A stretch of 64,000 nt of DNA from JBEIHI01 sp964655245 (lineage in GTDB: Bacteria; Bdellovibrionota; UBA2394). The notes under the pieces are model-generated. The model saw nothing but the letters and a program-made list of their open reading frames with translations, was not told the DNA's origin and made no database searches. This document shows, one piece after another, positions 1 through 8,392 of the stretch. Both the position numbers and the translations under genes were made by a program. Every line of letters begins with the position of its first letter. The first letter of the stretch is position 1. The stretch spans positions 1-64,000 of the forward strand of contig CAZZLQ010000004.1 in NCBI GenBank assembly GCA_964655245.1, read 5' to 3'.

Positions 1-113
1 TCATGAATAGTCCCGAGATTCAACCTCTCGTGAATCCAGAGGTCCTTTATAAGAATTTTTTTGACTTCAAAAATGAGCGCAGTCGAGTTCAGTTCACTCT
101 CTTTGATCGCTAA
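1..113 (+). CDS. 3' end of an unidentified protein (partial)
   Basis: One frame is open from the window edge to TAA at 111-113. It encodes at least 36 residues ending in VQFTLFDR. An ATG at position 3 lies in this frame, so a tiny complete ORF is formally possible. The C-terminal tail of a longer gene that starts outside the window is more likely, because there is no ribosome site to judge and the frame runs to the edge. It converges on the protease gene, with only 5 bases between the two stops. The product is not recognised. Confidence 0.45.
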   Translation, partial: MNSPEIQPLVNPEVLYKNFFDFKNERSRVQFTLFDR

Positions 114-118
114 TTTGT

Positions 119-1711
119 TTATTGCATCGTGTTTTTGATTTGCTTTTTCTTCTCAAGGGCAGAGGCAATAGCGCCTTCAATTTGCTGTCTGGCCTGACTG
201 TACTTGGGATCCAAGGCCTGTCGCTCCATCAGTTCAATCATTCGATCGAGATAGCGGAGCTGAGCTTCCTTGCCTTGTCTTTCGAGCTGCTGCGCCTTTG
301 TCTGCAGATCTGTTTGTGCAGCTGTAACTCGCTCTCTCAATGAGTTGTTGTGCTCATCGCGGGATAGAGACTCGCTCAGAGCCCGGAATCGCTCTTCAAC
401 GCTCTCCATTTCTGCTTGGAGAGTTTGGATTTCTCGCTGATAGGTCGCGTACAAGTCCCTTGAACTTGATTGATAATGATCAGGTGTTGAGTTCGATTGG
501 GGATTGCTCATGCTGACTTCAGCCGTATGAGACCCAGTCTCGACAACTGCGTAGGGGGGGCACGGAGAGACGAGGTCGCCCACAACACCTCTGGGCTCGC
601 AAGCAAGATTGATGGGCAGAGCGAAAGAGATGCCCTGTGAACTCGTTGAGGTCATGGTGTTAATGCCAATCACCTTCAGTGAGGCGTTAATCATGGGGCC
701 TCCAGAGTTGCCGGGGTTGATGGCAGCATCAGTTTGAAGATAGGGGGTTTGGTTGATGATTCGACCATTGTAACTGACGATTCCGCGAGTGATCGTAAAT
801 GAGAGCCCGCCTGGGTTTCCAATGGTGATGATGTTTTCTCCAGCGTAGACGTCATTGGCGTTGCCCAGTTCAAGATAGGGGAACGGGCCGCCATCAATCT
901 TCATGAGCGAGATATCATGACGAGCATCCTCTTTGATCTTTCGAGCTCGGAAAGACTTGCCGTCCCTGAAAGTGACGATGGGGTCTTGCATGTTTTGAGT
1001 CACATGCGAATTGCTAAGGATGAAGCCTGTGCTCGAAATCAAAAAGCCAGAGCCTAGCGTCTGCTCTCCTCGAATGAATACCGTTGCAGAGAGGAGTCGC
1101 TCGATATCTTGTCTTTCTATCTGTTGATCACTTTGGAAAACTTGTTCAGCTGAGGGGGCTGGATGATGGCGATGACTCAGCTCTGGAATCTCAATGCGAT
1201 CAGTAGCTTCAGAGCGCTCGCTGGGATTGATAAGCTCAATCTGAGCCAGTGATGATGGGTCGGTGGGGCTTTGTTTCAGCTTAAGACCCCAATAAGCGGC
1301 GCCGAAAAGTGTCGCCAAGGACAGACCAAGGTAGAGCACCGATGCGGCTCTTGAGCTTCTGTCTTGAGGGGGATGGAACTCTTCAGATCGCGGAAGGCCG
1401 CCGAGGAGTTTTTTTTCGACTCGAAGGTGTTGGAGCTTTTGTGAAATCAGGTCAGCGGTTTGAAGATTGAGATCCCAAGCAAGAGTCAGAGGGACTCTGT
1501 CGAGTTCCTTCCGAGCGATTGAATAGGTAGAGAGGGGCAGATGCTTCTGGCCACTTAAGTTGATTGAGTTCCAAAGCTTCAAAAATTCATGCTTCTCTCG
1601 TTCCGATAGACTAGAGGTCGTAGCGATCGAATAAAGCAATGGGCGATTGCAAAATCGACACAGACGCGCTTCTGCCGAAACTGTTTCGGCGCAATACGGA
1701 CAAGGCCCCAT
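119..1711 (-). CDS. Zinc-ribbon, membrane-anchored HtrA/DegP-type serine protease
   Basis: This is a 530-aa trypsin-fold serine protease. The N-terminus carries a zinc-ribbon pattern (CPYC at 4-7, CRFC at 18-21). A hydrophobic span at about 123-144 should anchor the protein in the inner membrane and place the protease in the periplasm. The protease domain spans about 205-370 with the expected triad: His236 (NSHV), Asp266 (HDIS) and Ser336 (GNSGGP). H-D and D-S spacings of 30 and 70 match the DegP family. No PDZ domain follows. Instead there is a Ser/Asn-rich linker and a long charged coiled coil (about 420-525). Two Cys near 371 and 384 could form a disulfide. Protein quality control or signalling is inferred from the family, and the substrate is unknown. 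It is transcribed divergently from the Tad-like operon. Confidence 0.85.
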   Translation of the reverse strand: MGPCPYCAETVSAEARLCRFCNRPLLYSIATTSSLSEREKHEFLKLWNSINLSGQKHLPLSTYSIARKELDRVPLTLAWDLNLQTADLISQKLQHLRVEKKLLGGLPRSEEFHPPQDRSSRAASVLYLGLSLATLFGAAYWGLKLKQSPTDPSSLAQIELINPSERSEATDRIEIPELSHRHHPAPSAEQVFQSDQQIERQDIERLLSATVFIRGEQTLGSGFLISSTGFILSNSHVTQNMQDPIVTFRDGKSFRARKIKEDARHDISLMKIDGGPFPYLELGNANDVYAGENIITIGNPGGLSFTITRGIVSYNGRIINQTPYLQTDAAINPGNSGGPMINASLKVIGINTMTSTSSQGISFALPINLACEPRGVVGDLVSPCPPYAVVETGSHTAEVSMSNPQSNSTPDHYQSSSRDLYATYQREIQTLQAEMESVEERFRALSESLSRDEHNNSLRERVTAAQTDLQTKAQQLERQGKEAQLRYLDRMIELMERQALDPKYSQARQQIEGAIASALEKKKQIKNTMQ

Positions 1712-1778
1712 TCATCCTATTGTAGCAGGACATCGGATATCGGAAACCCTTTCGGATGCCATGAACAGCTTCTCAGGC

Positions 1779-1790
1779 CTTGAATTCAAG
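1779..1790. promoter_or_regulatory. 12-bp perfect palindrome in divergent intergenic region
   Basis: CTTGAATTCAAG is a perfect palindrome in the 117-bp gap between the protease gene (minus strand) and the secretin gene (plus strand). Its position suits an operator shared by both promoters. No convincing -35/-10 pair was found beside it, and a 12-bp palindrome can occur by chance. Confidence 0.25.
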
Positions 1791-1828
1791 TACTGGATTT
1801 GACTCAGTTTGTGCATGCGCACGAGGTC

Positions 1829-2914
1829 ATGAAATTTCTTATCATTTGTCTGATTTCTCTGGCGGATCCCTTTGAAGAGGGTGCCATCCTTTTATCTACC
1901 GTTCCAGGTCTCGAACTTGCAGAAGGGGAGCGAGGAGAGATGGAGTTGTCGGGCGTCATTGAGAGGCTCAGTGATCATCGAAAGATCATAGAGTTTCTCC
2001 GGCGACATCCAACCGTTCAAAACAAAACGAGGCTGTCTCAGGGGGTGATTGGATCGATTCAGCGAAAGCTTCAGGCTGAGCTTAAGGCGATGGGAGTTGT
2101 TGCCTCCATCACACGCTCAGGAAGTGTGTTTCGTGTTTCGGGAGATGGAGTGGATGAGAGAACGTTAGAGCGTCTGCAAGAGATTTACTCGGGGGTTGAG
2201 AAGCGCGGATCAACTCGAAAAGGAGCCGCTGAGGACGCATCCATCTTTTTGGAAATCTCACTCATCGAGGTCAAAAAGACTGCTTTCGAGAAGCTGGGTT
2301 TGAGACTGGGAAGCCCCATGAGTATCGAAGCGCAACTGGGGCTGAACTTTTTGGGAGGTCGAAGCTCCTCCGGTCAAGTGGGGATGGGTGATCCGCTCAA
2401 GCTCTTTCTTGACCTTGCTCTCCAAAGAGGTGAGGCGCGCATTCACGCAAAGCAATCACTGGTCGCAGAAAACGGTCATCAGGGTGAGTTTCAGGCCGGC
2501 GGAGAGTTCCCCATTCGAATTGTGCAGGGGATGGTGAGTCGCGTGGAGTTTAAGCCCTATGGGTTGATTCTACGATTCACCCCCCTACTCAAAGACAAGT
2601 CTCTCGTGCAGTTGAGTATCCAGAGCGAGATTTCTGAGATTGATACGGGTTCCCTTGTCGATGGACTACCTGTCATTTCAAAAAAAGATTTGAGAACCAA
2701 AATCACTGCTCGTTTGGATGATCTCATCGCGATTGGAGGCCTCGTTCGTTCGAGCCAAAGTGGTTTTGTTGATTCGATTCCAGGGCTATCAGCACTTCCT
2801 GTTCTAGGGACGTTGTTTGAAAGCGATGATTTCAAAACTCACAAGAGTGAGGCTTATATTTTTGTCAAAGCTAAGCGGCTTGAGCGAGGCTGGCTTCCCC
2901 AGTTCCAATTGTAG
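1829..2914 (+). CDS. Tad/CpaC-type secretin
   Basis: This 361-aa protein would form the outer-membrane channel of a Tad-like secretion/pilus system. The N-terminus MKFLIICLISLADP is a short signal-like segment. Residues about 30-130 form a small N-domain. The secretin core follows, from FLEISLIEVKK to near the end, with the typical closing pattern VDSIPGLSALPVLGTLF found in secretins. The protein is shorter than T4P PilQ and lacks AMIN domains, which fits CpaC/RcpA rather than PilQ. The ATG at 1829 is chosen over an in-frame TTG at 1799 because it begins the hydrophobic signal, although GAGG sits unusually close to it. It is the first gene of a four-gene operon, and the next gene starts 8 bases after its stop. 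Confidence 0.8.
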   Translation: MKFLIICLISLADPFEEGAILLSTVPGLELAEGERGEMELSGVIERLSDHRKIIEFLRRHPTVQNKTRLSQGVIGSIQRKLQAELKAMGVVASITRSGSVFRVSGDGVDERTLERLQEIYSGVEKRGSTRKGAAEDASIFLEISLIEVKKTAFEKLGLRLGSPMSIEAQLGLNFLGGRSSSGQVGMGDPLKLFLDLALQRGEARIHAKQSLVAENGHQGEFQAGGEFPIRIVQGMVSRVEFKPYGLILRFTPLLKDKSLVQLSIQSEISEIDTGSLVDGLPVISKKDLRTKITARLDDLIAIGGLVRSSQSGFVDSIPGLSALPVLGTLFESDDFKTHKSEAYIFVKAKRLERGWLPQFQL

Positions 2915-2921
2915 GTGTGTG

Positions 2922-4280
2922 ATGTGGGCCATCATTAGTCATTCAACTGAGTCCTCGTTCATTCCAGTATCGGATGGAGCGACCATCGGATCAGCTCTAT
3001 CTAATGGAGTCGTGGTTCGTTCCAAATCCGCACGACCGCTTGAGGGGCAGTTCAAGAAGAGCTCAAGCGGTTGGATCTACCGCAATCTCAGTTTGAATTC
3101 GATCAGAGAGATCAAGTCTGGAGACATTCTGGAGTTTGGAGATGTTCAGGTTGAGCTCATTGATGAAACTTTGAATTTTAAAGACTATCTCCTTTCCGTC
3201 TCAAGGGCATGGAAGTCAATTCTCAACTCAAACTCTGAGATTGATTTTGATCAGGCGATGGATTTTATGCGAAAAGGCCCCTTTCAAAAGGGTCAACCCT
3301 CAGAGGAGGTCATTCGATTTCTCCGCTCCCAATTTGATGAATTCTCACTTTCAAGTCCCGTGGAGCGCTTGCTCTCAGATGATGAGGTTTCTGACGTTCT
3401 GATTCAAGCCTATGACAAGATTTGGGTTGAGCGCAGCGGAGCGCTCTCCATGAGCCCTTTCTCATTTTCCACTGAGGGCAACTACCGCATTTATATAGAG
3501 AATCTCCTCGCTGAGCATGGTGTGCGCTGGGATGAGGCAGAGCCCTTTGTTGATTTCAAACTGAAGGCGGGAGAGCGAGCTCATCTCATAGGCCCTCCAT
3601 TGGCTGAGAGCTTCTGTCTCTCGATTCGAAAGCCTCGTCAGCTGGCATTTACACTTGAGGATCTGAGAGGTCGGCAGATGTTCAATGATCATGGACTAGA
3701 GATGCTTAGATCGTTGATCACCGATGGAAAAAATCTTCTGATAGCGGGGTCAACTGGTAGCGGAAAAACTACTATTCTGAAATCTCTCCTACTCGAGATT
3801 CCATACCATAGTCGCACCTTGGTTTTGGAGGATACGCCAGAGCTTGGCCTGCCAAATCCAAATTTAGTTTTTTTAAGAACCCGAATTCAGGCGCGCTGCG
3901 AGCTGCCATCTGTAGATCTTAGGCAGCTCATTCGACAAAGTCTTCGCATGCGACCTGACCGTATCGTGATTGGGGAGGTTCGGGGTGGAGAGGCCATGGA
4001 CTTACTCCATGCAATGAACACCGGACATCGTGGATCGATGGCGAGTCTTCACGCGAACTCGTGCCGAGATGCGCTATTTCGCCTTGAGGGGCTCATTCAA
4101 ATGTCTGATGCGAAGCTTTCAGAGGCTGTAACTCGAGATATCATCTCTCGAAACATCGATGCAGTGGTCTTCTGTGGAAAGAATGCGCAAGGCAAAAGAC
4201 GTATGACGGAGATTGCGATGATTAAGGGTCGAGACCGTGATCAACTGCTCTTGGAGATTATCTATGCGAACTCGGATTGA
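2922..4280 (+). CDS. CpaF/TadA-type secretion ATPase with FHA-like N-terminus
   Basis: This 452-aa hexameric secretion ATPase belongs to the CpaF/VirB11 class. Residues about 1-82 look like a degenerate FHA domain (IYRNLS, IKSGDILEFGDVQVEL), which would bind phosphothreonine peptides if functional. The C-terminal ATPase carries Walker A GSTGSGKTT at about 276-284. The arginine-rich MRPDRIVIGEVRGGEAMDLL region and GHRGSMASLHANS supply the Walker B and His-box elements. The ATG at 2922 directly follows the secretin stop, giving coupled translation. An upstream in-frame ATG inside the secretin gene would add 35 unrelated residues. It would power assembly from the cytoplasm. An FHA fusion to a CpaF ATPase points to control by Ser/Thr phosphorylation (inference). 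Confidence 0.88.
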   Translation: MWAIISHSTESSFIPVSDGATIGSALSNGVVVRSKSARPLEGQFKKSSSGWIYRNLSLNSIREIKSGDILEFGDVQVELIDETLNFKDYLLSVSRAWKSILNSNSEIDFDQAMDFMRKGPFQKGQPSEEVIRFLRSQFDEFSLSSPVERLLSDDEVSDVLIQAYDKIWVERSGALSMSPFSFSTEGNYRIYIENLLAEHGVRWDEAEPFVDFKLKAGERAHLIGPPLAESFCLSIRKPRQLAFTLEDLRGRQMFNDHGLEMLRSLITDGKNLLIAGSTGSGKTTILKSLLLEIPYHSRTLVLEDTPELGLPNPNLVFLRTRIQARCELPSVDLRQLIRQSLRMRPDRIVIGEVRGGEAMDLLHAMNTGHRGSMASLHANSCRDALFRLEGLIQMSDAKLSEAVTRDIISRNIDAVVFCGKNAQGKRRMTEIAMIKGRDRDQLLLEIIYANSD

Positions 4281-5244
4281 AGTATCTCATATGATTCAAC
4301 TTGCTGAGTTTCTTGAGCTGGGGTGTCAGTCCGGCAAAGATTGGACTCAGGTCTTTGCGGGTGTTCTCTCTCATCCTGTCGACGCGCCCTTGAGAGAATT
4401 GTGCGAGAGCGCTCTTCAGCTTTATAAGTGGCAATCCGCTACGGATGTCTTTGCGAGTTTGGAGAGTCAATCCAGAGACCCTCTTCAGAAAATGTTTTTT
4501 AAAATGATGATTAACTCTCAAAAGAGCTCTCTTCATTTGTCCGTGGCCTTACGAAGTTTTATTCAAACCGCGAGAGGAATCCAGAAGCTGCGCGCCCAAA
4601 TGAAGAGTCTGATGTTTCTACCTCGATTTCAAGCCTTTATGGCTTTGGCGATTGTGCTTTTGTTTGTGGGCATTCTCCCTTTGGTCTCGCCATCGATGTT
4701 TCCAACCTTTTTTCAGATGAATCGAATTGACTTGTTTCTTGTGGGAATCTCGGGTGTCACTCTTGGTTTCGTTTTTCTTTGGTGGCTTTCGATAAAGCCC
4801 GAACGACGCTTGAATGAGCTTCTTTCTCAGCAGTTCTTGTTTTTCTTTCTCGCGACCTTTGTGCGGACGGGAATCGATTTGTCTTCGGCATGGACTGAAG
4901 CCGTCAATGCCAGTTGTTCCGGAAGGCTTCGCGATCTGTTAACGCCCAAAGAGGGTGTGAAGGTCATGTCGTTTAAGGAATTCATTTCCGATCTGATTCC
5001 CAGGACAGCGCCCCCGATGGCTCGGAATCTCGCCGGACTTCTTTGGATTTTGCCAACGGGTCTTGGACTTTCTGATTTTCTTCAGACGTGTGCGGAGGCT
5101 GAAGCAGAAAGACTATTGTTTGCTTGGGAGGATGAGGTTCGTCGCCTCAGCGTCGTGAGCATTCTACCGCTGAGCTTATTGATTTTTCCATCAGCTGTCT
5201 TTCTGCTTGCCGGTCCTCAGGTCATAGGAGCGTTTTCGTTATGA
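4264..5244 (+). CDS. TadB/TadC-type inner-membrane platform protein (T2SSF domain)
   Basis: This 326-aa membrane protein matches the platform component of Tad systems. Hydrophobic spans lie at about 113-135 (FMALAIVLLFVGILPLV), 155-178 and the C-terminus (VVSILPLSLLIFPSAVFLLAG). A GspF-like cytoplasmic helical domain lies between the second and last spans (LFFFLATFVRTGIDLSSAW). The ATG at 4264 has GGAG seven bases upstream and overlaps the ATPase stop by 17 bases. A GTG at 4237 is also in frame but lacks a ribosome site. Tad loci normally carry a TadB/TadC pair. Only one copy is present here. Confidence 0.78.
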   Translation: MRTRIEVSHMIQLAEFLELGCQSGKDWTQVFAGVLSHPVDAPLRELCESALQLYKWQSATDVFASLESQSRDPLQKMFFKMMINSQKSSLHLSVALRSFIQTARGIQKLRAQMKSLMFLPRFQAFMALAIVLLFVGILPLVSPSMFPTFFQMNRIDLFLVGISGVTLGFVFLWWLSIKPERRLNELLSQQFLFFFLATFVRTGIDLSSAWTEAVNASCSGRLRDLLTPKEGVKVMSFKEFISDLIPRTAPPMARNLAGLLWILPTGLGLSDFLQTCAEAEAERLLFAWEDEVRRLSVVSILPLSLLIFPSAVFLLAGPQVIGAFSL

Positions 5245-6161
5245 ACTTTCGATTTGTTCTTCATCGACTCCAGGTTTGGGACCCTGCAACCGGTAGGATG
5301 CGCCAGCGGTTTTTTCTTCGATCTCAGATTGTCATTGGCGGAGATCCCAAGAGTGACCTGCGGCTTGCTGGACTAGATGGGATCTTTGCCAAGATTGATT
5401 TCAGTGAAGGCGACTTGGATCTGCTGCGAGAGGGTCGAAGTCTCAAAATCATGGCCAAAGAGATTTTTACGGTGGGTCCTTACGCGCTTTTATGGACGCC
5501 CATTGACTCATCATTTTTGAGTCCATGGAAGTACTCTCTCCTCGGTGTTGCTGGGCTTATTCTGGCCGTCGGGCTCTATGTTTTGCTTCGAGGCTCTGAG
5601 CCCATCTGCAACCAGCTGGAGGTCAGGTTGGCGCGTCAGCAATGGTCGGGTCGTCCCTTGGAAGGCGAAGAGCAGGTTTTGCTTAGCGAGGTGAGATCGG
5701 CGGTGGAATCGGCGCGGCAGGCTCTCACTGAAAAAAATTGGGTCAAACTTAAATCTCAGATTCGTGATGTTGATCAAAGGCTAGATTTATCGACGCAAAG
5801 AAGAGCATGTCGCACAGATCGGGCTGTTCGTGATTTGGAATTCAAGATGAGGCGGGGCTTGTTTCGTGAGCATCTGGAGCGACGAGAGCTTTCGGAAGCT
5901 CTGGCAATACTCCAGGAGATGATTTCCGCTGGAGGAAAAAAGGGCACTATCGGACTGAAGCGTGAGTTGTTGAAATCGGCTCGCGAACTCTATCTTGAGG
6001 GTTATCGTCGAGAGGATGAATCAGCCGATGAGGGAGCTGAAATCAAAGACCGAGCCACGGAGATCTGTACTCAGCTTGGGTATGAGAGTTGCTTCGAAGG
6101 CGTAAGTGAGTTGGGGACAAAGCCCAAAGAAGCTCCGGACGATGAGAAGTCTCTTAACTAA
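5241..6161 (+). CDS. FHA-like single-pass membrane protein of the Tad-like operon
   Basis: This 306-aa protein overlaps the platform gene by 4 bases (ATGA) and closes the operon. Residues 1-90 (FFLRSQIVIGGDPKSDLRL) resemble an FHA fold of the kind seen in YscD/EssC-like secretion proteins. One membrane span follows at about 96-116 (YSLLGVAGLILAVGLYVLLRG), then a charged, mostly helical C-terminal half of about 190 residues. An inner-membrane scaffold linking cytoplasmic ATPase and periplasmic parts is an inference from architecture and operon position. No close family is recognised. Its stop overlaps that of ruvB on the other strand by 8 bases. Confidence 0.65.
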   Translation: MNFRFVLHRLQVWDPATGRMRQRFFLRSQIVIGGDPKSDLRLAGLDGIFAKIDFSEGDLDLLREGRSLKIMAKEIFTVGPYALLWTPIDSSFLSPWKYSLLGVAGLILAVGLYVLLRGSEPICNQLEVRLARQQWSGRPLEGEEQVLLSEVRSAVESARQALTEKNWVKLKSQIRDVDQRLDLSTQRRACRTDRAVRDLEFKMRRGLFREHLERRELSEALAILQEMISAGGKKGTIGLKRELLKSARELYLEGYRREDESADEGAEIKDRATEICTQLGYESCFEGVSELGTKPKEAPDDEKSLN

Positions 6162-7197
6162 AAAGGCTGCCTTGCTTCTCAGGCGGTCGTACCTTGCCCA
6201 AGTGTTTATAGGCTAACTCAGTGGCCACTCGACCCCGTGGCGTCCGAGCCAGAAAGCCCGCCTGCAACAGATAGGGCTCATAGAGTTCTTCCAAAGTGTC
6301 TCGCTCTTCCTGAAGAGATGCGCAAAGAGTCTCAATTCCGACGGGGCCGCCTTGAAACTGATCAATAATCAGAGTCAAAAGCTTTCGATCCATCGGATCG
6401 CATCCCATCGCATCGACTTCAAGCTGGCCTAAAGAAAAATCAGCCAAACGAGCGTCTACGTTCTTTTGAGAAGACGTCTCTGCAAAATCACGTACTCGCT
6501 TGAGAAGACGATTGGCCACTCGCGGAGTTTTGCGAGATCGCTTCGCAATCTCGAGCGCTGCTGCAGGGTCAACATTCATCCCCAAAATTTTGGAGGATCT
6601 CAAAACAATGCGTGAGAGATCTTCGTCGCTATAAAACTCTAGATGCAGGGGGATTCCAAAGCGCGATCGAAGCGCTGAAGAAAGCAATCCACTTCGAGTG
6701 GTTGCACCAATCAATGTGAAAGGGGGCAGATCAATTCGAAGGGCTCGAGCAGCTGGACCTTCGCCGACCATCAAATCTAATTTAAAATCCTCCATCGCTG
6801 GGTAGAGAATCTCCTCGACCATTCGTGGAATTCGGTGAATCTCATCGATGAACAAAACGTCATGGGGCTCAAGATGGGAGAGCAGAGCCGCGAGATCGCC
6901 TGCCTTCTCAATTGAAGGCCCTGTTGTGACTCTGATGTTGACACCCAACTCAGAGGCAATGATGTGAGAAAGCGTGGTTTTTCCAAGGCCCGGAGGTCCA
7001 TCCAAAAGAATATGGTCGAGAGCTTCCTTTCGCTTTTTCGATGCATCAATGAAGACTCGGAGATTCTGTTTGATCTTGTCTTGTCCAACGAACTCCTCAA
7101 GGAGTTTCGGCCGTAAGCTTAAAAGTTCTTCTCGATCGGATCGAGGAGAGAGGATTCGATCATTAGTTGTGGTCTCTGAATTCGAATCAACGATCAT
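6154..7197 (-). CDS. ruvB: Holliday junction branch migration ATPase RuvB
   Basis: This 347-aa AAA+ motor drives branch migration of Holliday junctions with RuvA. Visible marks are the N-terminal LRPKLLEEFVGQ, Walker A GPPGLGKTT at about 66-74, Walker B LFIDEIHR, sensor I GATTRSG, and the C-terminal winged helix (QGGPVGIETL, YEPYLLQAGFLARTPRGR). Length is normal. The start ATG overlaps the ruvA stop as ATGA, so ruvC, ruvA and ruvB form one translationally coupled operon in that order. The 3' end overlaps the Tad-like operon on the other strand. Confidence 0.98.
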   Translation of the reverse strand: MIVDSNSETTTNDRILSPRSDREELLSLRPKLLEEFVGQDKIKQNLRVFIDASKKRKEALDHILLDGPPGLGKTTLSHIIASELGVNIRVTTGPSIEKAGDLAALLSHLEPHDVLFIDEIHRIPRMVEEILYPAMEDFKLDLMVGEGPAARALRIDLPPFTLIGATTRSGLLSSALRSRFGIPLHLEFYSDEDLSRIVLRSSKILGMNVDPAAALEIAKRSRKTPRVANRLLKRVRDFAETSSQKNVDARLADFSLGQLEVDAMGCDPMDRKLLTLIIDQFQGGPVGIETLCASLQEERDTLEELYEPYLLQAGFLARTPRGRVATELAYKHLGKVRPPEKQGSLFS

Positions 7198-7808
7198 ACG
7201 GGTTTTCCTTGCATGAGTTCTTTGAGGGCAGTTTTAACCATCGTTTCCAAAGGCCACTGATCAAACTCAGAGGAGTTTTTTCGAGCTTGTTGAACTGCGC
7301 GCTGAACCTCTTGGCGTTGATAGCCGAGATTGAGGAGTACGCTCTCAAGTTCCGACTCTTTGGGTAAATCAAAAGCTCCCTTGCTATTCATCGCTGCGGA
7401 AGCTCCACTCAAATTCTTTAGTCGGTCGGCTAGTTCAATGGACAGACGATCTGCAGTCTTCTTTCCAATTCCCGGAATCTTTTGAAGCCGAGTGCCGTCT
7501 TTTTGCTGTATCGCCTTCATCAGATCTGCCGCTGATATTCCAGAGAGAATGCCAATCGCCATTTTGGGGCCAATACCGCTGACTTTGAGGAGCTCGCGAA
7601 ACAAGTCCCTTTCAAGGGTGTCTGCAAATCCAAAGAGTTGGAGAGCGTCTTCCCGAACATGAGTGTGAATGAACAAAGAGACTTGCTCAGCAGCAATCGA
7701 TTCAGCGCAAAAGGGAGTGTGATGAACTTCATAGCCCACACCCTGACAATCAATGATGGACGCGGTAGGCGTTTTTGCGAGGACTTTACCTGTGAGATGG
7801 GCGATCAC
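7194..7808 (-). CDS. ruvA: Holliday junction recognition protein RuvA
   Basis: This 204-aa tetrameric junction-binding partner of RuvB has an N-terminal OB fold (IAHLTGKV onward), two helix-hairpin-helix motifs (VSGIGPKMAIGIL and IPGIGKKTADRLSIEL) and a C-terminal domain III that contacts RuvB. The GTG at 7808 is preferred. It has AAGGAAGG about 10-12 bases upstream and gives the usual N-terminus and family length. An ATG at 7844 would add 12 unrelated basic residues. The start lies inside the 3' end of ruvC (23-base overlap). Confidence 0.96.
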   Translation of the reverse strand: MIAHLTGKVLAKTPTASIIDCQGVGYEVHHTPFCAESIAAEQVSLFIHTHVREDALQLFGFADTLERDLFRELLKVSGIGPKMAIGILSGISAADLMKAIQQKDGTRLQKIPGIGKKTADRLSIELADRLKNLSGASAAMNSKGAFDLPKESELESVLLNLGYQRQEVQRAVQQARKNSSEFDQWPLETMVKTALKELMQGKPV

Positions 7809-8328
7809 TTTTCGAAGTTTCCTTCCTTTGGCCCGACATTTCATAGAGCTTGCGACTTTGTCGAAAGCGAATATGAGCGAGGCCTATCGCTAGAGCATCC
7901 GATTGATCCGTGCTTGTCATCACAAAAGTCTTGGGGAGCTTAAAGTGAAGTCGGACGAAATGCTCCACCTGCTCTTTTGTGGCCCGTCCTCCACCTGCCA
8001 CGGCTTGTTTCACCTCAGTGGGAGTGTATTCAAAGCTTTCAAGTCCTGCCTCGGCGCATTTCATCAAAATCACTCCTCGCGCATGTCCTAGTTGAAGGGC
8101 GCTCAAGGGGTTTTTGGCAAAGAAAATTCGTTCAAGGGCTAGCTGCTGAGGGCGGTGCTTTTGAAGAATTTTTTCGAGATCCTGAGAAAGTTCAGAGAGC
8201 CGAAGGCCGAGGTTTTGGCTTTCATTCAATTCGATCGTTCCACTTTGAATAATCTGAATGCCTTGGGAGGTGTCTAAAACAGCAAAGCCTGTTCGAATGG
8301 AGCCTGGATCAATACTGATGATGCGCAA
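7786..8328 (-). CDS. ruvC: Holliday junction resolvase RuvC
   Basis: This 180-aa endonuclease cuts Holliday junctions. The RNase H-like fold starts with MRIISIDPGSIRTGFAV (catalytic Asp7). Further acidic residues appear in ALERIFFAKNP (Glu) and in the C-terminal DQSDALAIGLAH. The lysine-rich stretch GRATKEQVEHFV is also typical. It is the first gene of the ruvCAB operon and lies 64 bases downstream of yebC, the common ruv neighbour. Confidence 0.97.
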   Translation of the reverse strand: MRIISIDPGSIRTGFAVLDTSQGIQIIQSGTIELNESQNLGLRLSELSQDLEKILQKHRPQQLALERIFFAKNPLSALQLGHARGVILMKCAEAGLESFEYTPTEVKQAVAGGGRATKEQVEHFVRLHFKLPKTFVMTSTDQSDALAIGLAHIRFRQSRKLYEMSGQRKETSKSDRPSHR

Positions 8329-8392
8329 GGTTCGCCCCCTCTCAATTCTCTTTTAAGATAAGGAAGCGAGGCAGCTCGGTCCAGACTTTTGA

